Source: Jiangella muralis
GTDB taxonomy: Bacteria > Actinomycetota > Actinomycetes > Jiangellales > Jiangellaceae
DNA length: 64,000 nucleotides
Direction: 5' to 3'
NCBI RefSeq assembly: GCF_001270745.1
Contig: NZ_LFXL01000010.1
Location: 124,001 to 188,000 of the forward strand
The notes under the pieces were generated by a model. It was not told the DNA's origin and ran no database searches. It was given only the letters and a program-made list of their open reading frames with translations. The position numbers and the translations under genes were made by a program. Below, one piece after another: positions 1 to 8,646 of this stretch (positions are counted from its first letter, which is position 1; each line of letters begins with the position of its first letter).

Positions 1-2
1 TC

Positions 3-368
3 CAGAAGGTCGTCGAGCTGCGCCGCGTCTCCCGCGACCCGCTCAGCCTCGACACCCCCATCGGCGACGACGGCGAGTCCAGCATCGGCGAGCTGATCGA
101 GGACGACGACGCCGTCCAGGCGTCCGACATCGTCGAGCGGCGGGCGCTGAGCGAGCAGCTGCGCAGCGTCCTCGACTCGCTGCCCACGCGCGAGGCCAAG
201 ATCATCGGCATGCGCTACGGCCTGGTCGACGGCCACGAGCACACCCTGCAGGACGTCGCCGACGAGGTCGGCGTGTCCCGCGAGCGGGTGCGCCAGCTGG
301 AGAAGCACGCGCTCATGCTGCTGCGCGACCCTCGGCGCAACGAGTCGCTGATGGCCTGGGCCAGCTGA
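3..368 (+). CDS. RNA polymerase sigma-70 family factor, C-terminal part (5' end outside window)
   Basis: Directs RNA polymerase to promoters. The window opens inside the gene; 121 residues are visible. They include a linker typical of region 3 (DPLSLDTPIGDDGESSIGEL) and region 4, with the -35-binding helix-turn-helix in TLQDVADEVGVSRERVRQLE, and the product ends in MAWAS. The layout matches group 1/2 sigma factors, but the region 4.2 helix differs from the housekeeping actinobacterial RpoD wording (DEIGQVYGVTRERIRQIE). I therefore favour a group 2 (HrdB/SigB-like) paralogue over the principal factor. Choosing between them needs the missing N-terminal part. It converges on the oxidoreductase gene downstream, with a hairpin between. 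Confidence 0.9.
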   Translation, partial: QKVVELRRVSRDPLSLDTPIGDDGESSIGELIEDDDAVQASDIVERRALSEQLRSVLDSLPTREAKIIGMRYGLVDGHEHTLQDVADEVGVSRERVRQLEKHALMLLRDPRRNESLMAWAS

Positions 369-396
369 CCTTCGCCGCGACCGACGATCGTCCCCC

Positions 397-444
397 GATC
401 AGGTGACCAACCAGCCCTCAGCGGCGCGAGTTGGTCACCTGATC
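397..444. terminator. Hairpin between convergent genes (15-bp perfect stem)
   Basis: Perfect inverted repeat of 15 bp (GATCAGGTGACCAAC at 397-411 and its complement at 430-444) around an 18-nt loop. It lies between the sigma-factor stop and the 3' end of the opposing oxidoreductase, so a bidirectional terminator is likely. The word GATCAGGTGA recurs five times near 30.7-30.85 kb. Confidence 0.7.
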
Positions 445-452
445 CATGTCCG

Positions 453-1793
453 CTACGCCGGCGGCGTGAGCAGCGCGTCGACGTCGACGATGTCCCGGGT
501 GGCGATGGAGCGCCAGATCGCCTCGCCGGTCGCCACCGCGCGAGCGCCGTCGGCGGAGTCGGCCGGCAGCGCCAGCTCCAGCGACTCCCGGCTCGGCCCG
601 GCGAACAGGTCGTGCCGCAGCATCGGGTCGGCGCCCTCGTGGCCGCCGGCGACGGTGGCGACCTCGATCGTCTGCGCCTCGCCGAACAGCGGCCGGTAGG
701 TGATGTCGTCCGACCCGGGCAGCGCGCCGCCGCCGGGCAGCCGGCTGTGCAGGGTCTCGATCTGCCCGTGGGTGCCGTTGATCGCGACCCGGTAGCCCTC
801 CCACGGCGACGAGAAGTCGATCGTGTAGGACAGCGCGATGCCGCCGCGGTACGCGACCAGCGCGTTGTAGGTGTCCTCGACGTCGATCTCGTCGTCGTAC
901 AGGTACATGTCCTGGCCGGCCGGGTACTGGTGGCCGTAGGACAGCCCGAACAGGCCGACGCGGTCGGCGGCGGCGCCGTCGGGGAAGGTGTTGCTGCCCA
1001 GCTGGGCCTGGTAGTACGGGTCGTTGTCGCGCAACGCGGCGCCGGTGAGCGGCCGGCCGTTCTCGTCACGCGGACGGTGCGGGCTGTCCGGGCCGTAGTA
1101 GTGCCGGCCGCCGACCGCGAACACCCGCTCCGGCACGTCGTCGAGCCACCACGACACGAGGTCCAGGTGATGCGTGCTCTTGTGCACCGACAGGCCACCG
1201 GACAGCTCGCGGCGCCGGTTCCAGCGCAAGAAGAAGCTGGCGCCGTGCCGGATGTCGACGTGGTAGTCGAGGCTGACGTGCGTCGGCCGGCCGATGGCGC
1301 CGTCGAGGATGAGCCGCTTGATGGTGCGGTGGCGCAGCGTGTAGCGCAGGTTGTGGGTGACCCGCACCGTCGCCTTCGACGCCTGCTCCGCGGCCAGCAC
1401 GGCGGCGGCGTCGGCGGCCGTCGTGACCATCGGCTTCTCCACGATGACGTCGACGTCGCGGCGCAGCGCGGCCAGCACGTAGGCGGCGTGCGTGTGGTCC
1501 GGCGACGCCACCACGACGACGTCCGGCCGCGCCTCGTCGACCATGCGGTCGAAGTCATCCGGCGCGTACCACGCCAGCGGCACGTGCCCCGGCGGCAGCA
1601 GCGACTCGTTGAACGCCGTCACCCGCGCCTCGTCCGGGTCGACCACCGCGACGACGTCGGCGTGCTCGGAGTAGTTCTCGGTGTTCTCGCCGTAGCCGAG
1701 CGCGGTGTCCGCGCCGCCCAGCGAGCCGAGGATGGGCCGCACGAAGCTCGCGACCCCGCGGTTGGACAGTCCGGCGATGGCATAGCGGGTCAT
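453..1793 (-). CDS. Gfo/Idh/MocA family NAD(P)-dependent oxidoreductase
   Basis: Predicted sugar or cyclitol dehydrogenase, 446 residues, cytoplasmic. A Rossmann fold opens the protein (YAIAGLSNRGVASF), followed by DVVVVASPDHTHAAYVL and the family's EKPM motif around residue 120. Histidines in the C-terminal domain (VHKSTHHLDLV) fit the usual catalytic site. The long form (over 400 residues) is common in polysaccharide-use loci. The ATG at 1791-1793 is preferred to an upstream in-frame start at 1856 because the Rossmann strand begins right after it and the extra residues run through the promoter inverted repeats. It is divergent from the hydrolase gene. Substrate unknown. Confidence 0.88.
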   Translation of the reverse strand: MTRYAIAGLSNRGVASFVRPILGSLGGADTALGYGENTENYSEHADVVAVVDPDEARVTAFNESLLPPGHVPLAWYAPDDFDRMVDEARPDVVVVASPDHTHAAYVLAALRRDVDVIVEKPMVTTAADAAAVLAAEQASKATVRVTHNLRYTLRHRTIKRLILDGAIGRPTHVSLDYHVDIRHGASFFLRWNRRRELSGGLSVHKSTHHLDLVSWWLDDVPERVFAVGGRHYYGPDSPHRPRDENGRPLTGAALRDNDPYYQAQLGSNTFPDGAAADRVGLFGLSYGHQYPAGQDMYLYDDEIDVEDTYNALVAYRGGIALSYTIDFSSPWEGYRVAINGTHGQIETLHSRLPGGGALPGSDDITYRPLFGEAQTIEVATVAGGHEGADPMLRHDLFAGPSRESLELALPADSADGARAVATGEAIWRSIATRDIVDVDALLTPPA

Positions 1794-1803
1794 GGTCCCC
1801 GAG

Positions 1804-1887
1804 CCTTGCAAGGTTCGACTGCAAGTGTCAAGGCAATCTTGCAGTCTGGGAAGCAAAAGGGCAGTTCACAGCGAGACAACCGATTGC
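1804..1887. promoter_or_regulatory. Divergent promoter with clustered operator-like repeats
   Basis: Intergenic region between the oxidoreductase and the hydrolase. It contains the palindrome CCTTGCAAGG (1804-1813), an inverted pair ACTGCAAG/CTTGCAGT (1818-1825, 1838-1845) and, at 1876-1887, a complement-strand GCAATCGGTTGT. The last matches the GCAANCGGTTGY sites found near 10.76, 13.89, 19.15 and 20.02 kb and lies just before the hydrolase start, where a repressor would block transcription. Confidence 0.5.
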
Positions 1888-1901
1888 GATAGTGTGCTGC
1901 G

Positions 1902-3986
1902 GTGACTTCCACACCACTCGGCTTCGCACCCAACCTGGACGGCTACGTGGACGCCGCGCTGGACCTCCAGCGCCACGTCGAGCGGCGCACGCGCCGCCGG
2001 CTGGCCGAGTGGGAGGCGGCCGGCGAGGTGGCCTCGGTGGACGAGGTGCGGCGCGAGACCGAGCGGGTGCGGGCGGCGGTGCTGCGTGGCCTCGGCGGCC
2101 TGCCGCCGTCGGACCGGACGGCGCCGCCGGTGCGCTGGTGCGGCGTGGTCCCCGGCGTGCCGGACGATGCGGGGTACAGCATCGAGCGGCTGATCATCGA
2201 GACCGCGCCCGGCGTCCACGCGACCGCCAACCTCTACCGTCCCGCCCACGACGCGACGCTGCCGGCAACCCCCGAAGACGCGACGCTGCCGGCAACCCCC
2301 GACGATGCGACGTTGGCAGCACCCAGCGACGACGCGACGTTGTCGGCGCCCGCCCGTAGGGTGGGGGCCCTCCCGGCCGGGCGGGGTGACACTCCGGCCG
2401 TCGTGTTCGTGTGTGGCCACGCCGACGAGGCGAAGGCGTATCCGCAGTACCAGGCGGTGTGCGCCCGGCTGGCCCGGGCCGGTCTCGTCGTGCTGGCGCT
2501 CGACCCGTTCGGCCAGGGGGAACGGCTCGGCTACCTCGACGCCGACGGCCGGCCGGTCGTCAACGCCGGCACCGCCGAGCACACGTACGCCGGCCTGCAG
2601 TCGTGGTGGCTGGGCCAGTCCCCCGCGCGCTGGTTCGTGCACGAGGTGCGCCGGGCGATCGACCTGCTCGAGACCCTGCCCGGCGTGGACGGGCAGCGCA
2701 TCGGCCTGACCGGCAACAGCGGCGGCGGCTGGCTGACCACCGTGGCCACCGCTGTGGAACGACGGATCGCCGCGGCCGCGCCGGCCACGTTCGTCACCTC
2801 GCGCGGACGGTACCTCGACGGCGGGCAGCACCAGGACGCGGAGCAGATCCTGCTCGGCGGCACCGAGCACGGCGTCGACCACGCCGACCTGCTGGCCGCC
2901 GCCGCGCCGCGGCCGGTGACGGTGCTGGCGGCGGAGTACGACTTCTTCCCGATCGAGGGCACCAGGGAAACCGTGGCGCGAGCCCGCCGCAGCTACGAAC
3001 TCAGCGGCGCACCCGACGCGCTCACCCTGGTCACCACGCCGACCACACATCGATACGCGCCGGAGCTGGCAGCGGCGGCCACCCGGTTCTTCTGCGCCGC
3101 CTTCGGCCTGCCGGAGCCTGACGACGAGTCGGAACCCGCCACGCTGGCGCCGTCCGCCCTCGCCTGCACGCCCACGGGACAGTTGGGCGGCGACTCCGCC
3201 TACCTGCACGACCTCACCGCCGCGGACTACCGGGCCGGCGGCGACGACGATCTGGAGGCCTGGCTGCGCGAGCGCGTCACCCTCGGCCGTGACGTGCCTG
3301 CCGCTCCCGGCGTCCGCTGGCTGCCCGGACCGGCCGGCAGCTGGCACGGGTTCTGGCGCGCCGAGTCCGACCTGTGGGGCGCCGGCGTCCTGCTGCCCGG
3401 CACGACCAACGCCCGCCCGGGCCTGCGCCTCGTCCTGTTGCACGACGGCACCACCGAGCTCACCACCGACCATCCGGTGCTGACCAGAGCGGCCCGCGAC
3501 GACCGCGTCGGCGGGCCGCTGCTGGTGCTCGACGTGCGCGGGCAGGGCGCACTGCTCCCTCGCGACCGCTCCGGCCGGTCCCCGCGTAGCCACGACAGCA
3601 CCATGTACAAGCTGCTCAGCGACCTGCTCTGGCTGGACGACAGCCTGGCCGCGGCCCGCGCGTTCGACGTCACGCGGGCCATCGACGTCGTGCTGGGCGA
3701 CCCGCGGGTGCGCGCCGAGTTCCCGGGGATCGGCCCGGACCGGCCGGTGCACCTCCACGCCGCCGGGCTCGGAGCGCACCATGCGATGCTGGCCGCGGCC
3801 GCCGATCCGCGCATCGCCGACGTGACGGTATCCGGGCCGGTGGTCGACCTCGACCGCATCCTGACCACCCGGCTGCACGACGACGGCAGCGGCGCGTGGC
3901 AGGGGGTGCTGCCCGGGCTGGCCGCGCGGGCCCCCGGGCGGCGGCTGCACGACCTGCTCGGCACCCGGCTCAAGGAGGTTCCATGA
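1902..3986 (+). CDS. Large alpha/beta-hydrolase (acetylxylan-esterase-like), two hydrolase halves
   Basis: Predicted cytoplasmic esterase of 694 residues acting on acylated sugars or similar. An N-terminal segment of about 110 residues leads to an alpha/beta-hydrolase domain (PAVVFVCGHADEAKAYPQYQ) with the nucleophile elbow GLTGNSGGGW near residue 270 and a later VTVLAAEYDFFPIEGT segment that could supply the acid. No signal peptide is visible. The second half (after residue 420) looks like a degenerate hydrolase repeat. A four-copy DATLPATPE-type repeat forms a linker before the catalytic domain. The GTG start follows the operator region. Its stop overlaps the SGNH gene start (ATGA), so the two are co-translated and probably act on the same acyl substrate. 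Exact substrate unknown. Confidence 0.8.
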   Translation: MTSTPLGFAPNLDGYVDAALDLQRHVERRTRRRLAEWEAAGEVASVDEVRRETERVRAAVLRGLGGLPPSDRTAPPVRWCGVVPGVPDDAGYSIERLIIETAPGVHATANLYRPAHDATLPATPEDATLPATPDDATLAAPSDDATLSAPARRVGALPAGRGDTPAVVFVCGHADEAKAYPQYQAVCARLARAGLVVLALDPFGQGERLGYLDADGRPVVNAGTAEHTYAGLQSWWLGQSPARWFVHEVRRAIDLLETLPGVDGQRIGLTGNSGGGWLTTVATAVERRIAAAAPATFVTSRGRYLDGGQHQDAEQILLGGTEHGVDHADLLAAAAPRPVTVLAAEYDFFPIEGTRETVARARRSYELSGAPDALTLVTTPTTHRYAPELAAAATRFFCAAFGLPEPDDESEPATLAPSALACTPTGQLGGDSAYLHDLTAADYRAGGDDDLEAWLRERVTLGRDVPAAPGVRWLPGPAGSWHGFWRAESDLWGAGVLLPGTTNARPGLRLVLLHDGTTELTTDHPVLTRAARDDRVGGPLLVLDVRGQGALLPRDRSGRSPRSHDSTMYKLLSDLLWLDDSLAAARAFDVTRAIDVVLGDPRVRAEFPGIGPDRPVHLHAAGLGAHHAMLAAAADPRIADVTVSGPVVDLDRILTTRLHDDGSGAWQGVLPGLAARAPGRRLHDLLGTRLKEVP
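2250..2357 (+). repeat. In-frame 27-bp tandem repeat, four copies
   Basis: Four 27-bp units (2250-2276, 2277-2303, 2304-2330, 2331-2357), each coding DATLxAxxx. Units 1 and 2 are nearly identical; units 3 and 4 have diverged. It sits in a linker of the hydrolase, so copy-number change would keep the frame. Confidence 0.9.
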
Positions 3987-4603
3987 CGCTCGACGCCCGC
4001 ACCGCGCTGGCCGGCGGCACCCCGGTGGACTGGCTGTTCACCGGCGACAGCATCGTCGCCGCGGCGAAGTGGACCGGCGTGCACCGCGGCTACGCCGACC
4101 TGTTCGCCGAGCGGGTCCGCTACTGGCTAGGCCGCCGCGACGACACCGTGCTGAACACGGCGGTCAGCGGCTGGCGGGTGCCGAGGCTGCGCGACGCGCT
4201 GGAGACGTCGGTGCTGCGGCACGCGCCGCACGTCGTGATCATCGGGCTGGGCAGCAACGACGCCAACGACGGGCCGGGCGGGCGGGCGGCCTTCAGCCGC
4301 GAGTACACCGACGTCGTGCGGCGCATCCAGGCGGCCGGCGCGGCCGTCGTCCTGCAGACGCCGCCGGCGGTGGCGCCGACGCAGGAGCAGGCCCCGCACC
4401 TCGACGCCTACGCCGACGCCGTCCGCGAGGTGGCCGCCGCGACCGGCAGCTACCTCGTCGACCACCACAAGACGTGGACGGCGGACGGCGACGACGCGCT
4501 CGCGCTACTGGTGGACGGGCTGCACCCGGGCCCCGAGGGGCACCAGAAGCTGGCCCGCGACCTGCTCATCGCGCTCGGCGACGCCCACCCCTCCTGGAGT
4601 TGA
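3983..4603 (+). CDS. SGNH/GDSL-family esterase
   Basis: Predicted carbohydrate or lipid esterase of 206 residues. The SGNH blocks are all present: the nucleophile Ser in FTGDSI (about residue 22), Gly in block II (TAVSGW), GSND in block III, and DGLHPG carrying the Asp/His pair of block V. No signal peptide, so cytoplasmic. The ATG overlaps the preceding hydrolase stop (ATGA) and follows a good ribosome binding site, AAGGAGG. Together with its neighbour it probably removes acyl groups from imported sugars. The gene ends in a long hairpin. Confidence 0.88.
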   Translation: MTLDARTALAGGTPVDWLFTGDSIVAAAKWTGVHRGYADLFAERVRYWLGRRDDTVLNTAVSGWRVPRLRDALETSVLRHAPHVVIIGLGSNDANDGPGGRAAFSREYTDVVRRIQAAGAAVVLQTPPAVAPTQEQAPHLDAYADAVREVAAATGSYLVDHHKTWTADGDDALALLVDGLHPGPEGHQKLARDLLIALGDAHPSWS

Positions 4604-4670
4604 TCTTGGAGTTATCGCGCAGTCACCGGGCGAAATGTCCGGTAGGCGGCGCGATAACTCCAAGATCAAC
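4599..4670. terminator. 22-bp perfect-stem hairpin between convergent genes
   Basis: Arms at 4599-4620 and 4649-4670 are perfect complements (22 bp). A smaller stem (ACCGG/CCGGT) lies inside the 28-nt loop. It overlaps the stop of the SGNH gene and faces the 3' end of the ABC ATPase gene, so it can terminate from both sides. There is no U tract, as is usual in high-GC actinobacteria. Confidence 0.7.
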
Positions 4671-4675
4671 GGGGG

Positions 4676-6475
4676 TCAGGCCACGGGTTCTGGTTCGTAG
4701 GCGACGCGCGAGCGAGTGCCGCGCTCCCGCGGGTCGGCCACCGGCACCGCCGACAGCAGCGCCCGCGTGTACCCGTGCTGCGGGTCGGCGAACACCTGCT
4801 CGGCCGGCCCCTGTTCGACCATGACGCCGAAGTACATCACCGCGACCTGATCGCAGATCCGCTCCACCACCGACAGGTCGTGCGAGATGAACAGGTAGGT
4901 GAGGCCGAGGTCGCCCTGCAGCTCGGCCAGCAGCTCCAGGATCTGCGTGCGCACCGACACGTCCAGCGCCGACACCGCCTCGTCGGCGACGACCAGCCGC
5001 GGCTCGGTGATCAGCGCACGGGCGATGCCGATGCGCTGCCGCTCGCCGCCGGAGAACGCGTGCGGATACCGGCCGGCCATCGCGCGCTTCAGCCCGACCC
5101 GCTCCAGCATGGCCTCGACCCGGCCGTCCAGCTCCGACCCGGACGCCAGCCCCGCGACGCGCAGCGGCTCGCCGATGACCTGGCGGACCGTCATGCGCGG
5201 GTTGAGCGAGCCGTACGGGTCCTGGAAGACCATCCGGACCTGCCGGCGGTACGGCAGCAGCTCCTTCTCGCTCAGCCGGGCGAGGTCGGTGACGCGGCCG
5301 TCGGCGCCGGAGTACAGCAGCTTGCCCGCCGTCGGGCGGTACGCGCGCAGCACGCACCGGCCCAGCGTCGTCTTGCCGCAGCCGGACTCGCCGACCAACC
5401 CGACGGTGCTGCCCTCCGGGATGTCCAGCGTGACCTTGTCGACGGCGTTGACCCGCTCGGTGCGGCGGCGGCCGAACAGCGTGCCGGCCGCGGCCTCGAA
5501 CGTCATCTCCAGGTCCTCGATCCGCAGCAGCGGCCGCTCGGGCTCGGCGGCGGCCGGCTCCGGCTCGGTCACCGTGACGGCGCCGCGCTGCGGCAGCGCG
5601 GCCAGCAGCTCCTGGGTGTACTCGTGCTGCGGGTCGTGGAAGATCTGGTCGACCGGGCCCTGCTCGACCACCTTGCCGTGCCGCATGACGACGACGTCGT
5701 CGGCGATCTCGGCGACCACACCGAGGTCGTGGGTGATGAACATCAGCGTCATCCCCAGCGACTGCTTCAGCTCGGCCAGCAGGTCGAGGATCTGCGCCTG
5801 GGTGGTGACGTCGAGCGCGGTGGTCGGCTCGTCCGCGATCAGCAGCGACGGACGGCAGACCAGCGCCATCGCGATCATCGCCCGTTGCCGCATGCCGCCG
5901 GAGAGCTGGAACGTGTACGCGCCGAACCGCTCCTCCGGCCGCGGGATGCCGACCCGGCGCAGGTCGTCGATCACCCGCTCGCGGGCGGCCGACGGCGACA
6001 GCCGCTCGTGCAGTTCGAGCAGCTCGCCGATCTGGTCGCCGATGGTGTGCACCGGGCTCAGCGACGACATCGGCTCCTGGAACACCAGGCCGATGTCGCG
6101 GCCGCGGATCGACCGGATGCCCGGGCCGGTGGCGTCCAGTGCGGCGAGGTCGACGACGGCGCCGTCGGGCGACGGGCGATACAGCACCCGGCCGGAGTCG
6201 ACCCGGCCCGGGTGGTCGACCACCTGGATGATCGACCGCGCGGTGGCCGACTTGCCCGAGCCGGACTCGCCGACGATGCACGTGGTGGAGCCGCGGCGGA
6301 TCCGCAGCGACACGTCGTCGACGGCGTGCACGGCGCCCTCGTCGGTGTGGAACGTCGTGCACAGGTTCTGCAGCTCCAGGAGCGCGCCCGGGTCCATCGG
6401 CCGGTCGTCGTCGACGGTGGCCGCGGCGATCTCGCGAGCGGCATCCCGCTCCAGGTTCCGGCGTCGCCAGCTCAC
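4676..6475 (-). CDS. ABC transporter ATP-binding protein, fused DppD-DppF type
   Basis: Energises import by the adjacent permeases. The 599 residues hold two complete nucleotide-binding domains. Domain 1 has Walker A VGESGSGKSATA (about 68), signature LSGGMRQR and Walker B LLIADEPTTALD. Domain 2 has VGESGCGKTTLG, FSGGERQR and LVVADEAVSALD. Each ends with the oligopeptide/dipeptide-type C-terminal tail. In most systems these are two separate proteins; here they are fused by a Glu/Pro-rich linker. The GTG start overlaps the upstream permease stop by 4 nt. It is the last gene of the transporter operon. Confidence 0.93.
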   Translation of the reverse strand: MSWRRRNLERDAAREIAAATVDDDRPMDPGALLELQNLCTTFHTDEGAVHAVDDVSLRIRRGSTTCIVGESGSGKSATARSIIQVVDHPGRVDSGRVLYRPSPDGAVVDLAALDATGPGIRSIRGRDIGLVFQEPMSSLSPVHTIGDQIGELLELHERLSPSAARERVIDDLRRVGIPRPEERFGAYTFQLSGGMRQRAMIAMALVCRPSLLIADEPTTALDVTTQAQILDLLAELKQSLGMTLMFITHDLGVVAEIADDVVVMRHGKVVEQGPVDQIFHDPQHEYTQELLAALPQRGAVTVTEPEPAAAEPERPLLRIEDLEMTFEAAAGTLFGRRRTERVNAVDKVTLDIPEGSTVGLVGESGCGKTTLGRCVLRAYRPTAGKLLYSGADGRVTDLARLSEKELLPYRRQVRMVFQDPYGSLNPRMTVRQVIGEPLRVAGLASGSELDGRVEAMLERVGLKRAMAGRYPHAFSGGERQRIGIARALITEPRLVVADEAVSALDVSVRTQILELLAELQGDLGLTYLFISHDLSVVERICDQVAVMYFGVMVEQGPAEQVFADPQHGYTRALLSAVPVADPRERGTRSRVAYEPEPVA

Positions 6476-7629
6476 GTCGTCTTCCTTCCGTACGGATCGG
6501 CGGAGTCACGCAACCCGTCGCCGACGAAGTTGAACGCCACCACCGCCACCACGACCGCGAGACCGGGCAGCAGCAGCCACGGCGCCGTCGCCACCACCTG
6601 CACGCTCTGCGCGTCCTGCAGCAGCACGCCCCACGAGACCGCCGGCGCCCGCAGCCCGAGGCCGAGGAACGACAGCGACGTCTCGGCGAGGATCATCGCC
6701 GGCACCGCGAGGCTGACCGTCGCGATGATGTGCGACAGGAACGACGGCAGCATGTGCCGCGAGATGATCCGCCGCGTGTGCACGCCGTCCAGCTTCGCCG
6801 CCAGCACGTAGTCCTCGGTGCGGGTCTGCAGCAGCCGGCCGCGGATGACCCGGGCCAGGCTGGTCCAGCCGAGCAGCGACAGGATGATGGTGATCATGAA
6901 GTAGGTGCGGGTGGGGCCCCACTGCGGCGGGATGGCGGCGGCGAGGCCGAGCCACAGCGGCAGTGTCGGGATCGACATGATCAGCTCGATGATGCGCTGG
7001 ATGACCGAGTCGATCCAGCCGCCGAAGTAGCCGGAGATGCCGCCCAGCACCAACCCCAGCACCAGGGATATCGCCACCCCGGCGAGGCCGAGCGAGAGCG
7101 AGATCTGCGCGCCGTAGATGATCTTCGACAGCAGGTCGCCGCCGGTGCGGTCGGCGCCGAGCAGGTAGAACCGCTCCCCCGCCTCGGTCGGCCCGAACAG
7201 GTGGATGTTGGTGTCGATCACGCCGAGCAGCGAGTACTCGTCGCCGCGGACGAAGAAGCCGAGGTTGACCACCCGGCTGGTGTCCTCCTCGAACACCCGG
7301 GCCAGCGTCTCCGGGTCGGTCGACCCGGTGGTCGGGTGGACGTAGAACCCCTCGGAGAAGGAGAAGCTGGGCAGCTGCGGCGGCTGGTAGGCGTGGTCGG
7401 CGCTGGTGGTGTCCTTCGAGAACGGGGCGAAGAACCCGGCGAAGACCGTCACGACGTACATCGCGATCATCACCCACAGGCCGGCCATGGCCAGCTTGTG
7501 CCGGCGGAACCGCCACCAGATCAGCTGGCGTTGCGACGCGACGCTGACGTCGGCGGTGTCGCGGCCGGTCTCGGCCTCCGGGGTGCCGGGCGTCTCGACG
7601 TCCTGGCTGGGCAGTTGGTCGGTGCTCAT
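6472..7629 (-). CDS. ABC transporter permease, DppC/OppC type
   Basis: Inner-membrane half of the importer, 385 residues. After a charged N-terminal stretch comes a first transmembrane helix (LAMAGLWVMIAMYVVTVFAGFF), a long extracytoplasmic loop of roughly 130 residues, and five more hydrophobic helices with the EAA-type loop (ARVIRGRLLQTRTEDYVLAAK ending before a Gly-rich stretch). The loop is longer than in classic DppC. The start is ambiguous: ATG at 7627-7629, or GTG at 7636-7638, which would overlap the upstream stop by 4 nt. I list the ATG. Confidence 0.9.
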   Translation of the reverse strand: MSTDQLPSQDVETPGTPEAETGRDTADVSVASQRQLIWWRFRRHKLAMAGLWVMIAMYVVTVFAGFFAPFSKDTTSADHAYQPPQLPSFSFSEGFYVHPTTGSTDPETLARVFEEDTSRVVNLGFFVRGDEYSLLGVIDTNIHLFGPTEAGERFYLLGADRTGGDLLSKIIYGAQISLSLGLAGVAISLVLGLVLGGISGYFGGWIDSVIQRIIELIMSIPTLPLWLGLAAAIPPQWGPTRTYFMITIILSLLGWTSLARVIRGRLLQTRTEDYVLAAKLDGVHTRRIISRHMLPSFLSHIIATVSLAVPAMILAETSLSFLGLGLRAPAVSWGVLLQDAQSVQVVATAPWLLLPGLAVVVAVVAFNFVGDGLRDSADPYGRKTT

Positions 7630-7634
7630 CGGCC

Positions 7635-8627
7635 TCACGCCTTCCCGAATCGCACGCGCGGGTCGATGGCGGCCAGCAGCAGGTCCGAGATCAGCGTGCC
7701 GATGACCGTCAACACCGCGATGATGAGGATGATGCCGCCGGCGAGGTACATGTCCTGCGACTTCAGCGCCTCCAGCAGCAGCGGCCCGATGGTGCCCAGG
7801 GCCAGCACCTGCGCCACGATGATCTCGCCGTCGAACAGTGACGGCAGGTGCCAGCCGGCGGTGGAGATGAACGGGTTCATCGCGATGCGCACCGGGTACT
7901 TCGTCACCAGCCTGCCCTCGGACAGCCCCTTCGCCCGCGCCGTGATGACGTACGGCTTGTTCAGCTCGTCCAGCATGTTCGCCCGGGTCACCCGGATGAT
8001 CCCGGCGGTGCCGGCGAGGCCGATCACCACCACCGGGATCCACAGGTGGCCGAGCAGGTCGACGAACTTCCCGACGCCCCACGGCGCGTTCACGTACTCC
8101 GGTGAGAACATCCCGCCCACGCTCTGGTCGAACAGCGCGAACCCGAGGTACGCCAGCACCAGCGCCGCGAGGAACTGCGGCACCGCCAGCGCCACGAACC
8201 CGATGCCGGAGATGGTGTAGTCGCCCCAGGTGTGCTGCTTGATCGCCGAGTAGATGCCGGCCGGCAGCGCGATCGCCCAGGTGAACATCAGTGTGGCGAT
8301 GCCCAGCGCCAGGGTGAGCGGCAGCCGGTCCGCGATCAGCGTCGACACCGGCTGCTGGAACTGGAACGACAACCCGAAGTCGCCGTGCAGCACGATGTTG
8401 CTGATCCACTTGACGTACTGCACCCAGAACGGGTCACCGATCCCGTAGCGATCCCGCAACGCCTCCATCTGCGCCGGGTCGACGCTCTGCCCGGCGGCCT
8501 CGAGCCGGGCCACCTGGGTGCTGAGGAAGTCGCCGGGAGGCAACTGGATGATGAAGAACGCGATCATCGAGATCGCGATCAGAGTCGGGATCACATGCAG
8601 GACCCGCATCGCTATGAAGCGCCACAT
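7635..8627 (-). CDS. ABC transporter permease, DppB/OppB type
   Basis: Second membrane subunit of the importer, 330 residues. It opens with the classical DppB helix (MWRFIAMRVLHVIPTLIAISMIAFF) and the FIIQLPPGDF sequence, then five further helices and the conserved VTRANMLDELNKPYVITARAKGLSE coupling loop. The ATG at 8625-8627 is chosen because the alternative upstream start adds a polar stretch that overlaps the intergenic space. It lies 19 bp after the binding-protein gene. Confidence 0.92.
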   Translation of the reverse strand: MWRFIAMRVLHVIPTLIAISMIAFFIIQLPPGDFLSTQVARLEAAGQSVDPAQMEALRDRYGIGDPFWVQYVKWISNIVLHGDFGLSFQFQQPVSTLIADRLPLTLALGIATLMFTWAIALPAGIYSAIKQHTWGDYTISGIGFVALAVPQFLAALVLAYLGFALFDQSVGGMFSPEYVNAPWGVGKFVDLLGHLWIPVVVIGLAGTAGIIRVTRANMLDELNKPYVITARAKGLSEGRLVTKYPVRIAMNPFISTAGWHLPSLFDGEIIVAQVLALGTIGPLLLEALKSQDMYLAGGIILIIAVLTVIGTLISDLLLAAIDPRVRFGKA

Positions 8628-8646
8628 CAGGGCGAGAGTCCTTTCG

